Positions 7,442 to 14,422 of a DNA stretch of 44,398 bases are shown here, piece by piece (the stretch's first letter is position 1; every line of letters begins with the position of its first letter). The notes below the pieces were generated by a model that saw only the letters and a list, made by a program, of their open reading frames with translations, made no database searches and was not told where the DNA came from. The stretch is from Euzebyales bacterium. GTDB taxonomy: Bacteria; Actinomycetota; Nitriliruptoria; Euzebyales; Egibacteraceae. Where the stretch lies: assembly GCA_013695145.1 (NCBI GenBank), contig JACDBB010000083.1, forward strand, positions 1 to 44,398. Direction: 5' to 3'. The position numbers and the translations under genes were made by a program.

Positions 7442-7825
7442 CGGCGCGAACAGATCGACGCCGTTGCCATCGGGATCCAGCACGGTCGCGTACCGCTGCC
7501 CCCAGGGCGCGTCGAACGGTTCGAGATGGGAGGGGTGCCCGGCGGCGACCAGCTCATCGTGGAGCGCGTCGACCTCCTCGGGGAGATCGACGGCGAAGGC
7601 GAGTCCGATCCTGGACGACCCCGCTGGCGCCTGCCAACTCGGGTCGAAGCCGCGGGTGGTCTCGACGGGGTCGAAGGCGAGCCGCAGGCCACCAGGCAAG
7701 GCGACCTCGACGTGGGGCGCGTCGTCGGCGTCGGTTGGCAGGGCCAGACCCAGACGGCGGTAGAAGGCGAGCGAGGCGGCGAGATCGGCCACGACGAGGC
7801 CGATCAGGTCGAAGCGGACGGGCAT
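7427..7825 (-). CDS. VOC-family (glyoxalase/bleomycin-resistance fold) protein
   Basis: 132 residues in two beta-alpha-beta-beta-beta modules: MPVRFDLIGLVVADLAASLA with FYRRLGL at the front, then RIGLAFAVDLPEEVDALHDE and the closing WGQRYATVLDPDGNGVDLF. Such proteins are metal-dependent lyases, dioxygenases or ligand-sequestering resistance proteins; the enzyme activity cannot be named. Its start lies 22 bases inside the end of the upstream AraC gene, so both are one transcript and the VOC protein is probably under that regulator or co-regulated with it. Confidence 0.85.
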   Translation of the reverse strand: MPVRFDLIGLVVADLAASLAFYRRLGLALPTDADDAPHVEVALPGGLRLAFDPVETTRGFDPSWQAPAGSSRIGLAFAVDLPEEVDALHDELVAAGHPSHLEPFDAPWGQRYATVLDPDGNGVDLFAPLPAG

Positions 7826-8670
7826 GGTCGGGATCCTTGGCGCTCGGTGGTGGGACGTCGATCCTCAGTCTGCACGGCCGCCCCCTCGGGACGCTTGGAC
7901 GTTTCGGACGTGAGCGTCGCGCGGCCGTGGGCGAGCGCTCGTGTCGGAGAGCGGCCGGCAAGCGCAAGGACCTCGCGATTGAGATGCGCCTGGTCCACGA
8001 ACCCGAGCTCCGCCGAGAGCCGAGCAAGATCACCGAGCGCCGCGGGTCCCGCCGCAAGCACCCGCTGCACCCGGACAACGCGTTGGAACCGCTTCGGTCC
8101 GTAGCCGACGGCCGTGACCACGCGCCGCTGCAGCTGGCGCGAGGAGAGTCCAACGTGGTCGGCGGCCTGCTCGACCCGACGGGCAGGTCGGGCGATGAGC
8201 CACGCAAGAGCTTCGAGCACTCGCGCGTCGGTGTCGGCCGCCGGCGCCAGTTCCGGCAGCGCCATGAGGCGCGCCACGCGCGCGGCTTGCCCATCGTCTT
8301 CGTCGAGCCGCTCCGCGAGTCGTCGCCCAGCCTCGCCCAGAACGTCGGCGGCCGGGACGGTGAGATCCGTGAGCGCTGAGGCAGGGACTCCCAGGACCCG
8401 CGGAGCGTGACCCGGCCGCAGACGTAACGCTGCGTGCGCGGTGCCCTTCGGGAAGGACGGCGTGACCGGCCGGGTCATCGGGCCGACGACGACCAGCCCG
8501 CCAGTCGAGGACCACAGCAGGTCGGCGCACCCGTCGGGGACCACGACACCTCGGTGGGCGCCCGCGCGCCCCGTCACCGACGTCCACGCGCAGACGAGGT
8601 CCCAACGCCACGGGCCCTTCGGAACGTGCTCCTGGTACACGTCAATCCCCACCGTCCGGTCGCGATCCAT
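7804..8670 (-). CDS. AraC-family transcriptional regulator
   Basis: 288 residues from ATG 8670 (MDRDRTVGIDVYQEHVP). The N-terminal half is the sensor region common in this subgroup (VVVPDGCADLLWS, then VGPMTRPVTPSFPKG). The C-terminal half is an AraC DNA-binding domain with two helix-turn-helix units (VEQAADHVGLSSRQLQRRV and LARLSAELGFVDQAHLNREV). An in-frame ATG at 8706 adds 12 unconserved residues. A 30-residue polar tail extends beyond the usual end and runs over the VOC start. It probably activates its own two-gene unit. Confidence 0.85.
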   Translation of the reverse strand: MDRDRTVGIDVYQEHVPKGPWRWDLVCAWTSVTGRAGAHRGVVVPDGCADLLWSSTGGLVVVGPMTRPVTPSFPKGTAHAALRLRPGHAPRVLGVPASALTDLTVPAADVLGEAGRRLAERLDEDDGQAARVARLMALPELAPAADTDARVLEALAWLIARPARRVEQAADHVGLSSRQLQRRVVTAVGYGPKRFQRVVRVQRVLAAGPAALGDLARLSAELGFVDQAHLNREVLALAGRSPTRALAHGRATLTSETSKRPEGAAVQTEDRRPTTERQGSRPCPSAST

Positions 8671-9019
8671 CGCGCCCGTTGTTGTAGCTCGCGGGCACGT
8701 GGACATCGAGGGCGTCGCGAGGCAGGACAGCGGTGAGCGGCGTCACCGGTTCCCAGCGGGCGAGCATCTGGCGCCTGGGGCGGGCACGCTGAGGAGGACC
8801 CGTGGCCATTGAGCTGTTGAACCCTGATGGACTCCCCAAAGCCCGAGCTGTACCGGCGATTCGCGCGGTCAGCGCAGCGTGCGAGGGACACCGCACGTCG
8901 CGGTACACCGCGGGTGAGTCGTACGGCCATGCCGCCGACGCCCAGGTGCTCGGCCGGCTCGTCTCGCGCCGGGGTGTCGGAGGAACGCGCAGGCGATGTC
9001 CAATGGGATCTCGCGCCAG
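8671..9019. other. Gene-poor gap holding a ridA remnant
   Basis: Between the AraC start and the stop of the convergent-side hydrolase there is no intact gene. Apart from the ridA fragment at 8802, the open frames on both strands have no recognisable family features. The first 120 bases should include the promoter of the AraC-VOC unit, but no clear hexamers were seen. Confidence 0.5.
8802..8870 (+). pseudogene. 5' remnant of a RidA/YjgF-family gene
   Basis: A well-formed start (GAGGAGG at 8791-8797, GTG at 8802) opens MAIELLNPDGLPK, the usual first residues of RidA-family enamine/imine deaminases. The next family residues, PKPELYRR, are in the following frame, so a one-base change in the run CCCCAAAG at about 8835-8842 broke it. 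After about residue 20 neither frame resembles the family. The remainder of the gene has been lost. Confidence 0.5.
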
Positions 9020-9871
9020 CTAGGAAGGCGGGGCCGCGGCGTGGACGAACGATCGGATCTCGCTGGCGAGCCGCTCGGGCTGGTCGGCGGGAATGAGGGT
9101 GTAGCTGTCGTCGATCTCGACCAGCCGGGCCTGGGGGAACAGCCCCGCCAGGTGCCGCCCGGTCTCGAGCGGCATCACCCGATCCTCGCGCGCCCACACC
9201 ACGAGGACGGGACGGTCGAACGAGCCGAGGTTGCCGGTCGCGTCGAGCAGAGCCTGCCTACTGACCTTGCCGGAACGGAGGTACTTCGTGAGATCGCGGC
9301 GGATCGCCCGCTGGGTCTGCAGCGGACGGAGCCAGTCATCCACCGTCGCGTCGGGGATCGGATGCTTGGCCATCCTGCCGAAAGCGAACGGCGTCCGGCG
9401 AAGGGCACGTACCCTCAACTGCTGCATGGCGGCGTTGACGCCGCCGGGGAGTTTCGCAGCGAACGCGAGGGTGCGCCCCGGTAGACCAGGCGGGTAGTTC
9501 TCCGCCGTCTCGCACGAGCACAGCACCATGCGGGCGATGCGTTCGCAGTCTCGGCCGGCCAGCATCTGGCCCGTGCCGGTGTCGCACTCGACGAAGGTCA
9601 CGTCACGCACGTCGAGGAACCCAAGGAAACTCTCGAGGATCTCCGCCAGGCCGCCAAGCGACAGATCGGCCTCCAGGGCCATCGGTTCGCGATGCGCCCC
9701 GAGCGGCAGGGTGACAGCGACGCATCGGAACTCCTGCCGCAGGCGCTCGACGACGGGGTCCCAAAGGTTGCCGCTGATGGCGAGCCCTCCGGTCAGCACG
9801 ACGGTCGGCTTGGTGCTGCCGCCGGTATCGGTGTAGCCGACGGGTCCAGCAGGAAGCGCAGCCGTGGGCAT
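9020..9871 (-). CDS. Alpha/beta-hydrolase-fold protein, probably lacking the catalytic His
   Basis: 283 residues. The fold is clear: PTVVLTGGLAISGNLWDPVV (oxyanion region), nucleophile elbow at about 94-99 (FVECDTGTG, Asp as in haloalkane-dehalogenase-like members), and the late acid strand RPVLVVWAREDRVMP. The segment that normally carries the catalytic His before a QPE motif reads DSYTLIPADQPERLA, with Tyr in its place. Such proteins may have lost or changed hydrolysis. It is divergent from the TetR gene and shares a 109-bp control region with a palindrome, so regulation by that TetR is likely. Confidence 0.8.
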   Translation of the reverse strand: MPTAALPAGPVGYTDTGGSTKPTVVLTGGLAISGNLWDPVVERLRQEFRCVAVTLPLGAHREPMALEADLSLGGLAEILESFLGFLDVRDVTFVECDTGTGQMLAGRDCERIARMVLCSCETAENYPPGLPGRTLAFAAKLPGGVNAAMQQLRVRALRRTPFAFGRMAKHPIPDATVDDWLRPLQTQRAIRRDLTKYLRSGKVSRQALLDATGNLGSFDRPVLVVWAREDRVMPLETGRHLAGLFPQARLVEIDDSYTLIPADQPERLASEIRSFVHAAAPPS

Positions 9872-9919
9872 CGATGCTCCTTGGGTGCTCCGCGCAGGAT
9901 GAGCGTGGCCTCTAGATTG

Positions 9920-9933
9920 ATCGCTCTAGCGAT
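9920..9933. promoter_or_regulatory. Putative TetR operator between divergent genes
   Basis: ATCGCT-CT-AGCGAT is a perfect 6-2-6 palindrome in the AT-richer centre of the gap between the hydrolase (minus) and TetR (plus) genes. It sits 47 bases before the TetR ATG and overlaps promoter-like TATACT-type sequence (GATACTGTAG). Placement in a divergent TetR promoter is the standard arrangement for autoregulation plus control of the neighbour. Confidence 0.6.
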
Positions 9934-9980
9934 ACTGTAGGCGGCAGCGGGAACCCGCGCAACTCGTGTGAAGGAGACCG

Positions 9981-10565
9981 ATGCCAAGCGACACCAGGGA
10001 GCGTCTAATCGATGCCGGCGCTGAACTCTTCTGGCGCCAGGGCTACGTGGCGACGGGCGTGAAACAGATCGTGACCACGGCCTCGGCTCCTTTCGGCTCC
10101 ATGTACCACTTCTTTCCAGGTGGCAAGGAGCAGCTCGGCGCGGAGGCGGTCCGACGCTCCGGCGCGGCCTATGGGGAGCTGGTGCCGCTCTTCTTCGACA
10201 CGGCTGCCGACGTCGTCAGCGCCACACTGTCCCTCTTCGGAGGGGCGGCCGACACCCTGAGGGACACCGACTGGGCCGACGCCTGCCCGATCGCCACCGT
10301 TGCACTCGAGGTCTCCAACACCAGCGAACCTCTGCGCCAAGCATGTGCCGATGTCTTCGAGAGCTGGCTCGAACTCCTCGGCGAGCGCTTTCGAGCAGCC
10401 GGCATCGCGCCGGACCGGGCACGGGAGGTGGCCATCGTGCTCGTCGCCCTACTCGAGGGTGCCTTTGTCCTCGCACGTGCGATGCGCACCACAGAGCCCG
10501 TACTCGCTGCTGGCCGTGCTGCCGTGGCGGAGGTCGAGCGAGCCCTATCGCCGGATGCGGGCTGA
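9981..10565 (+). CDS. TetR-family repressor (LmrA/YxaF-like)
   Basis: 194 residues. The N-terminal helix-turn-helix is typical of this subgroup: TRERLIDAGAELFWRQGY, TGVKQIVTTASAPFGSMYHFF and PGGKEQL. The all-helical ligand-binding domain follows, with the subgroup marker DACPIATVALEV. AAGGAG upstream supports the ATG. The likely target is the divergent hydrolase gene plus its own promoter through the 9920-9933 dyad. The ligand is unknown. Confidence 0.9.
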   Translation: MPSDTRERLIDAGAELFWRQGYVATGVKQIVTTASAPFGSMYHFFPGGKEQLGAEAVRRSGAAYGELVPLFFDTAADVVSATLSLFGGAADTLRDTDWADACPIATVALEVSNTSEPLRQACADVFESWLELLGERFRAAGIAPDRAREVAIVLVALLEGAFVLARAMRTTEPVLAAGRAAVAEVERALSPDAG

Positions 10566-10660
10566 ACGGCTCGCAGCGTCGCGATCATCCGATCGTCCCC
10601 GCCCGTTGCCGGGCTGACCTTGATGACATCCCGCGGACAAGCCGATGTAGCCTTGGTGAC

Positions 10661-11041
10661 ATGAGCACGAATCGGGCGTCGGTGCCGATCGATCCGACGC
10701 TGTACGAGCAGACGGCCGCAGCAGCGTCCGAAGGTGGCTCGGACACCGCGGAGCTGGTGGAGCAGGCGCTGCGCCGGACGCTCGCCTTGCGCGCCCAGAG
10801 GGAGCTCCAGGCGTCGAGCCCTTGGCGGGAGCTCTCCGAGGACGCCGTGATGGACCTGGTCGTGACCGAGCAGAAGGTTGCTCGAGCAGGTAGAACGCCT
10901 CGTCCTCGGCGTGGTGGACGTGCCGTGGGGGCCCGAAGCCCAGCGGTGCGGGGTCACTCCAGGAACGTGAACGCCCCGCCGCTCTGGTCACCCCTGGCCT
11001 TGACGGTCATCCTGGTGTCGAGGAAACAGGTGTGCGGCTGA
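10661..11041 (+). pseudogene. VapB-like antitoxin with abnormal 3' part and no toxin
   Basis: The first 75 or so residues look like an antitoxin of the type paired with PIN toxins: VPIDPTLYEQTAAAASEGG, ELVEQALRRTLALRAQREL and LSEDAVMDLVVTEQKVARAG. After residue 75 (about position 10885) the frame stays open to 11041, but it now runs antisense across a cupin remnant and looks non-natural (RTPRPRRGGRAVG). No toxin gene follows. The 3' end appears to have been replaced by recombination, so function is doubtful, although the DNA-binding part is intact. Confidence 0.5.
10881..11025 (-). pseudogene. Cupin-domain gene remnant, frameshifted
   Basis: On the minus strand, FLDTRMTVKARGDQSGGAF (ending near 10957) is followed in another frame by PLGFGPPRHVHHAEDEAFY and LLE (ending near 10881). 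Together these are the N-terminal half of a small cupin: a TGGAF-type strand, then the metal-binding HxH and Glu of motif 1. A frameshift at about 10955 separates them, and the second half of the cupin is gone where the antitoxin-like gene begins. Upstream residues do not give a plausible start. Confidence 0.55.
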
Positions 11042-11160
11042 CGACCGTTGACCGCGGGTGGAGCCCGCAGCGCTGGCAGCGCTGGGTCACCACGATGGTG
11101 GCCAAGGCCGTCCTGCCGCCGCGTGGCGCCCCGGCCGGCACCGTGGACCTCGACCTGTGA
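11032..11160 (+). pseudogene. Possible C-terminal fragment of a TetR-family regulator
   Basis: The frame VRLTTVDRGWSPQRWQRWV, then TTMVAKAVLPPRG, ending in TGA at 11158-11160 resembles the last helix and tail of TetR-family proteins. There is no helix-turn-helix upstream because the preceding DNA belongs to the cupin remnant. This is weak evidence resting on one short segment. The 100 bases between here and the fic stop contain nothing I can identify. Confidence 0.25.
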
Positions 11161-11261
11161 GGCCGTGGGCGTGGCCCAAGGCGACGCTTCGTGGTCCGGG
11201 TGGGGCGTCGAGGTCGCGGGGTGCGGGCCTTGCCGTCCATCACGCTCACCCCCGACGGCTG

Positions 11262-12389
11262 TCAGCGGGCCCAGCCGCGCACGAGCCTGATGAGCTCCTC
11301 GGCAACCCACAGATGGCGTGGCCGGCCGGGATGCGACGAGGGCGGCACGTAGGGCACCAGGAAGCCTCGCTCAGCGAGCGTGTTGAGGGCGTTGCGGGCG
11401 CTGGTGTCGGTCACGTCGAGCAGCGTCGCGGCACGGGCCACGGAGATGACAGGGTGGCCGGCCAGGACGCCGAGCGCTCGCCGCGCAGCCGCGTCTGCGC
11501 GCAGGTCCTCCAGGCTGTCGCGCCAGCGGGTCAGCACCTCGCCGATCTCGGCCGCCCATTCGACCGCTGCCGCCCCCGAGGCGTGCACCACGTCGCCGAA
11601 CCATCCCAGCCACCTGCCGATCTCGCCGCTTCGGAACCAGTGGAGGCCGGCGAGGTAGCCGCCGATGTCACGGGCGATGAGCACGCTCGTCGGGGGAGGA
11701 ACCGCGACGTCGAGCCGCCGCGCCAGCACCCAACCGATGAGCAGGCGTCCGATGCGCCCGTTGCCGTCGCCGTACGGATGAATGGTCTCGAACTGCGCGT
11801 GCAGCACGCCCGCCTGTGTGACCGCGTCGAGGTCGGTGCGATTCGCGAAGACGATCAGGTCATCCATGAGTGCGGCGACGTGCTCCGGTGGGGGAGGGAC
11901 GTAGACGGCGTCATGGGGGCCTCGGCCACCGATCCAACCCTGGCGGTCGCGCAACCGACCGATGAGGCTGTCGTCCAGCGGGCCGTGCCGCATCAACCGC
12001 CGATGCCACGCGTGCAGGTCGGCGATGCGCAGCGGGCTGTCCGTGCCGGCGGCCGCCAGCGCCAGATCGACAACGGCGAGATTGTCAGCGACCCACGCCG
12101 CCTCGTCGTCCACCGGCGACCCGAGCTCGGCCGCCGCGACCGCGGCGACCGGTGCGCGGAGCCCCTCGATGGCCGATGACGCGAGCCCTTCGGCGCGCAG
12201 CAGCAGGCGGGCCAGCGGCTCCCAGTCGGCTTGCAGGCGATCGCGGGCCCGCTGGACCGCTGCGGCGGCCCGTTCCACTTTCCGCACGGTCGCGGCCTCG
12301 ACCTCAAGCGGCTGGTGGGCGAGGGGGTCGGGCAACCACGCCGTGGCTGGTCGGCCCTGCCATTCGATGGCGATGTCGCGACCGCTCAC
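11262..12389 (-). CDS. Fic-family protein (AMP-transferase fold) with N-terminal inhibitory helix
   Basis: 375 residues from GTG 12389, preceded by AAAGGA. The Fic core motif HPYGDGNGRIGR is complete at 204-215, so the catalytic His and nucleotide-anchoring residues are present. The autoinhibitory motif SSAIEG (71-76, S-xxx-E-G) lies upstream of the core, which makes this a class II (self-inhibited) Fic protein that needs no separate antitoxin. A C-terminal winged-helix region follows (about 300-360, ISVARAATLLDVTDTSARNA), as in many Fic/DUF4172-like proteins. It probably AMPylates, or removes AMP from, a protein. The target is not deducible. Confidence 0.9.
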   Translation of the reverse strand: MSGRDIAIEWQGRPATAWLPDPLAHQPLEVEAATVRKVERAAAAVQRARDRLQADWEPLARLLLRAEGLASSAIEGLRAPVAAVAAAELGSPVDDEAAWVADNLAVVDLALAAAGTDSPLRIADLHAWHRRLMRHGPLDDSLIGRLRDRQGWIGGRGPHDAVYVPPPPEHVAALMDDLIVFANRTDLDAVTQAGVLHAQFETIHPYGDGNGRIGRLLIGWVLARRLDVAVPPPTSVLIARDIGGYLAGLHWFRSGEIGRWLGWFGDVVHASGAAAVEWAAEIGEVLTRWRDSLEDLRADAAARRALGVLAGHPVISVARAATLLDVTDTSARNALNTLAERGFLVPYVPPSSHPGRPRHLWVAEELIRLVRGWAR

Positions 12390-12795
12390 ACATGCATCCT
12401 TTGGTAACGTAGGCGATAAGCAAAGGGTACAGCCAGAGCCTTCGTTTATTGTCGCATGGTTTGAAGTCGTGCGTGCGTTCGGGCGGGCGCAGCCGGCGCC
12501 CGTCGGAGAGCTGGCCGCCAAGGGCGTGAGCGGGACGTGGCTCGCGGCGCTGGTCGACCCGGCGCGCCGTGCCACACGTCGGTCGCCTGTCGTGCGGCCG
12601 GCCTGCCACATTCCGACCGGCGCCTGCGCGAGTTTGCCCCGCCGGCGGAGGCGTTCTCACGCAGGCGGAGGGTGAGAATCGCCTGTCGCAGGCTGGTCCG
12701 ACACTGTGTCGGAACAGCCACGCATAGCGCAGGAATCTCGACACGGTGTCGACCCCGGCGGGCTCGCCCCTGGGCGCTCAGGGCCCATTCACGTG
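12390..12795. other. Intergenic stretch upstream of fic, with repeat copy 1
   Basis: 406 bases without a credible gene. The part next to fic (12390-12450) is relatively AT-rich and should hold its promoter. The middle (12460-12660) is featureless GC-rich DNA. A short dyad, CAGGCG...CGCCTG, lies at about 12662-12685. The 57-bp repeat follows at 12697-12753, just behind the aldo/keto reductase stop. Confidence 0.5.
12697..12753 (-). repeat. 57-bp palindrome-flanked repeat, copy 1
   Basis: Two near-perfect palindromes (TCCGACACTGTGTCGGA at 12697-12713 and TCGACACGGTGTCGA at 12738-12752) flank a conserved core read on the minus strand as GAGATTCCTGCGCTATGCG. The copy at 33203-33259 matches at about 47 of 57 positions. 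The palindromes can also pair with each other into one long hairpin. It lies about 43 bases behind the aldo/keto reductase stop and has the same orientation as that gene. Confidence 0.75.
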
Positions 12796-13767
12796 TCAGC
12801 GGTTGTAGTGGGGAGCGGCGCCCTCGAGCCCCGCCCAGACGTCGTCGCATGCCGCGAGGGTGTCATCGTCCAGAGGCGGGCCGTCCAGCGCGTCGAGATT
12901 GGCGCGCAGCTGCTCGAGGCTCGAGGCGCCGAGCAGCACCGCGTCAACCAGCGGCCGGCCGAGCAGCCAGCGCAGGGACAGCTCCACGAGCGTCAGCCCG
13001 GCCAGGTCAGCCACGTCGCGGAGCCGCTCGACCGCCCGGAACTGCGCCGCGTTCCAGTAGCGGTCCCTGTAGGTCTCCTGCGAGAACCGCGCGCCGTTGG
13101 CTGGCTGCGCCTCGAGCCGGTGCTTGCCGGTCAGCAGGCCGCCGGCCAGTGGGTTGTAGACGACGTTGGTCAGTCCCAGGCGCTCCGAGCAGGCTTCGTA
13201 CTCCGCCTCGACCCGGCGCGCCAGCAGGTTGTACATGGGCTGCGAGATGCCCATGCGGGGCCAGCCGTTGCGCTCGGCCAGGCACCGCATCTCGGTGATC
13301 TGCCACGCTGCGTAGTTCGACTGGGCGGTGTGGCCGACCTTGCTCTCGCGCACCAGCTCTTCGAGCGCCTCCAGGCTCTCCGAGATCGGCGTGTCCCGGT
13401 CGGGGCGGTGGAGGTAGTAGACGTCGATGCGGTCGGTCCCCAGCCGCCGCAGGCTGCCCTGGACGGCGGCGCGGATCGCCGTGCGGCTCAGCCCCGCCAC
13501 TGCGACGCCGTCCTCCCGCACGGGGTTGCCCACCTTGGTCGCGATGGTGACCTCGTCGCGGAACGGCTTGACCGCCCGTCCCAGGATCTCCTCCGACGCG
13601 CCCCCGTTGTAGCTGTTGGCGGTGTCGAACATCGTGATCCCGGCGTCCCGGCACGCCGCGACCATGTCCGCGGCCTCCACCTCGTCGACCTGGGACCCGA
13701 AGGTCATCGCACCGAACACGACCTCCCCGAGGGCGACCTCGGCGCCTGTCGGCGTGAGCTGGTTCAT
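12796..13767 (-). CDS. Aldo/keto reductase
   Basis: 323 residues, the normal length for the family. The catalytic tetrad is visible: D48 (FDTANSY), Y53, K78 (ATKVG) and H120 (YYLHRPD). The NADPH-binding C-terminal part includes LLGASSLEQLRANLDAL. The protein should be a soluble NADPH-dependent TIM-barrel oxidoreductase acting on aldehydes, ketones or sugars; the sequence resembles the YhdN/Tas-like subgroup more than the sugar-specific ones. A single gene followed by the 57-bp repeat; 40 bases separate it from the maf stop. Confidence 0.92.
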   Translation of the reverse strand: MNQLTPTGAEVALGEVVFGAMTFGSQVDEVEAADMVAACRDAGITMFDTANSYNGGASEEILGRAVKPFRDEVTIATKVGNPVREDGVAVAGLSRTAIRAAVQGSLRRLGTDRIDVYYLHRPDRDTPISESLEALEELVRESKVGHTAQSNYAAWQITEMRCLAERNGWPRMGISQPMYNLLARRVEAEYEACSERLGLTNVVYNPLAGGLLTGKHRLEAQPANGARFSQETYRDRYWNAAQFRAVERLRDVADLAGLTLVELSLRWLLGRPLVDAVLLGASSLEQLRANLDALDGPPLDDDTLAACDDVWAGLEGAAPHYNR

Positions 13768-13807
13768 AGGTAGGGCTCCTGGATCGAGGCGTTGTGGTCA
13801 GGCGACG

Positions 13808-14422
13808 TTAGCCGCTCGTCGGGACGACGCCCACGGCTGCGAGCAGGCGCAGCGTCTCGACCAGGGGCATACCGACGACGTTGGTGTAGCTGCCGTCGAT
13901 GCGCTCGACGAGTGCGGCGGCGCGGCCCTGGATCGCGTAGGCGCCTGCCTTGTCGAGGGGCTCACCGGTGGCGACGTAGGCGGCGATCGCCGCGTCGTCG
14001 AGGGCCACCATGCGCACCTCGGTGGTGACCACGGACTCGGTGAGCCCCCCGACCGCGTCGAGCACGGCGACGGCGGTCGTCACGTGGTGAGCGCTGCCCG
14101 CGAGGCGGCGCAGCAGGTCGGCGGCGTGCGCGGCGTCGGCAGGCTTGCCGAGCGGCTCGCCGTCGATGACCACGGTGGTGTCGGCGGCCAGCACGACCTC
14201 GCCGTCCTCGCGGGGGACCGCCCGCACCTTGTCCCGCGCCACGCGGACGACATAGGGCACTGGCGCCTCGCCGGGACGAGGGGCCTCGTCCACGTCGGGA
14301 GGTCGCGCGAGCGGATCGAGGCCCGCCGCGCGCAGCAGCTCCAGGCGCCGCGGCGAACCGGACGCGAGCACCAAGCTCGGCGTCCGGGACTGCCGCGTCG
14401 TCCGCGGTTGCGGCGCGCTCAC
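13808..14422 (-). CDS. maf: Maf-family nucleotide pyrophosphatase
   Basis: 204 residues from GTG 14422, which overlaps the stop of the upstream dus gene (GTGA); a more distal ATG would lie deep inside dus. Signature residues: LVLASGSPRRLELL at 17-30, AADTTVV and the conserved GKP, then AGAYAIQGRAA and GSYTNVVGMPL. Maf proteins hydrolyse nucleoside triphosphates, including modified ones, to monophosphates and can arrest division when overproduced. The coupling to dus suggests co-expression with a tRNA-modification enzyme, a frequent actinobacterial pairing. Confidence 0.92.
   Translation of the reverse strand: MSAPQPRTTRQSRTPSLVLASGSPRRLELLRAAGLDPLARPPDVDEAPRPGEAPVPYVVRVARDKVRAVPREDGEVVLAADTTVVIDGEPLGKPADAAHAADLLRRLAGSAHHVTTAVAVLDAVGGLTESVVTTEVRMVALDDAAIAAYVATGEPLDKAGAYAIQGRAAALVERIDGSYTNVVGMPLVETLRLLAAVGVVPTSG

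Noticed and set aside
8642-8908. 88-codon frame on the minus strand upstream of the AraC gene
   Set aside because: It overlaps the AraC start and has no recognisable domain or clear ribosome site. Low-complexity composition.
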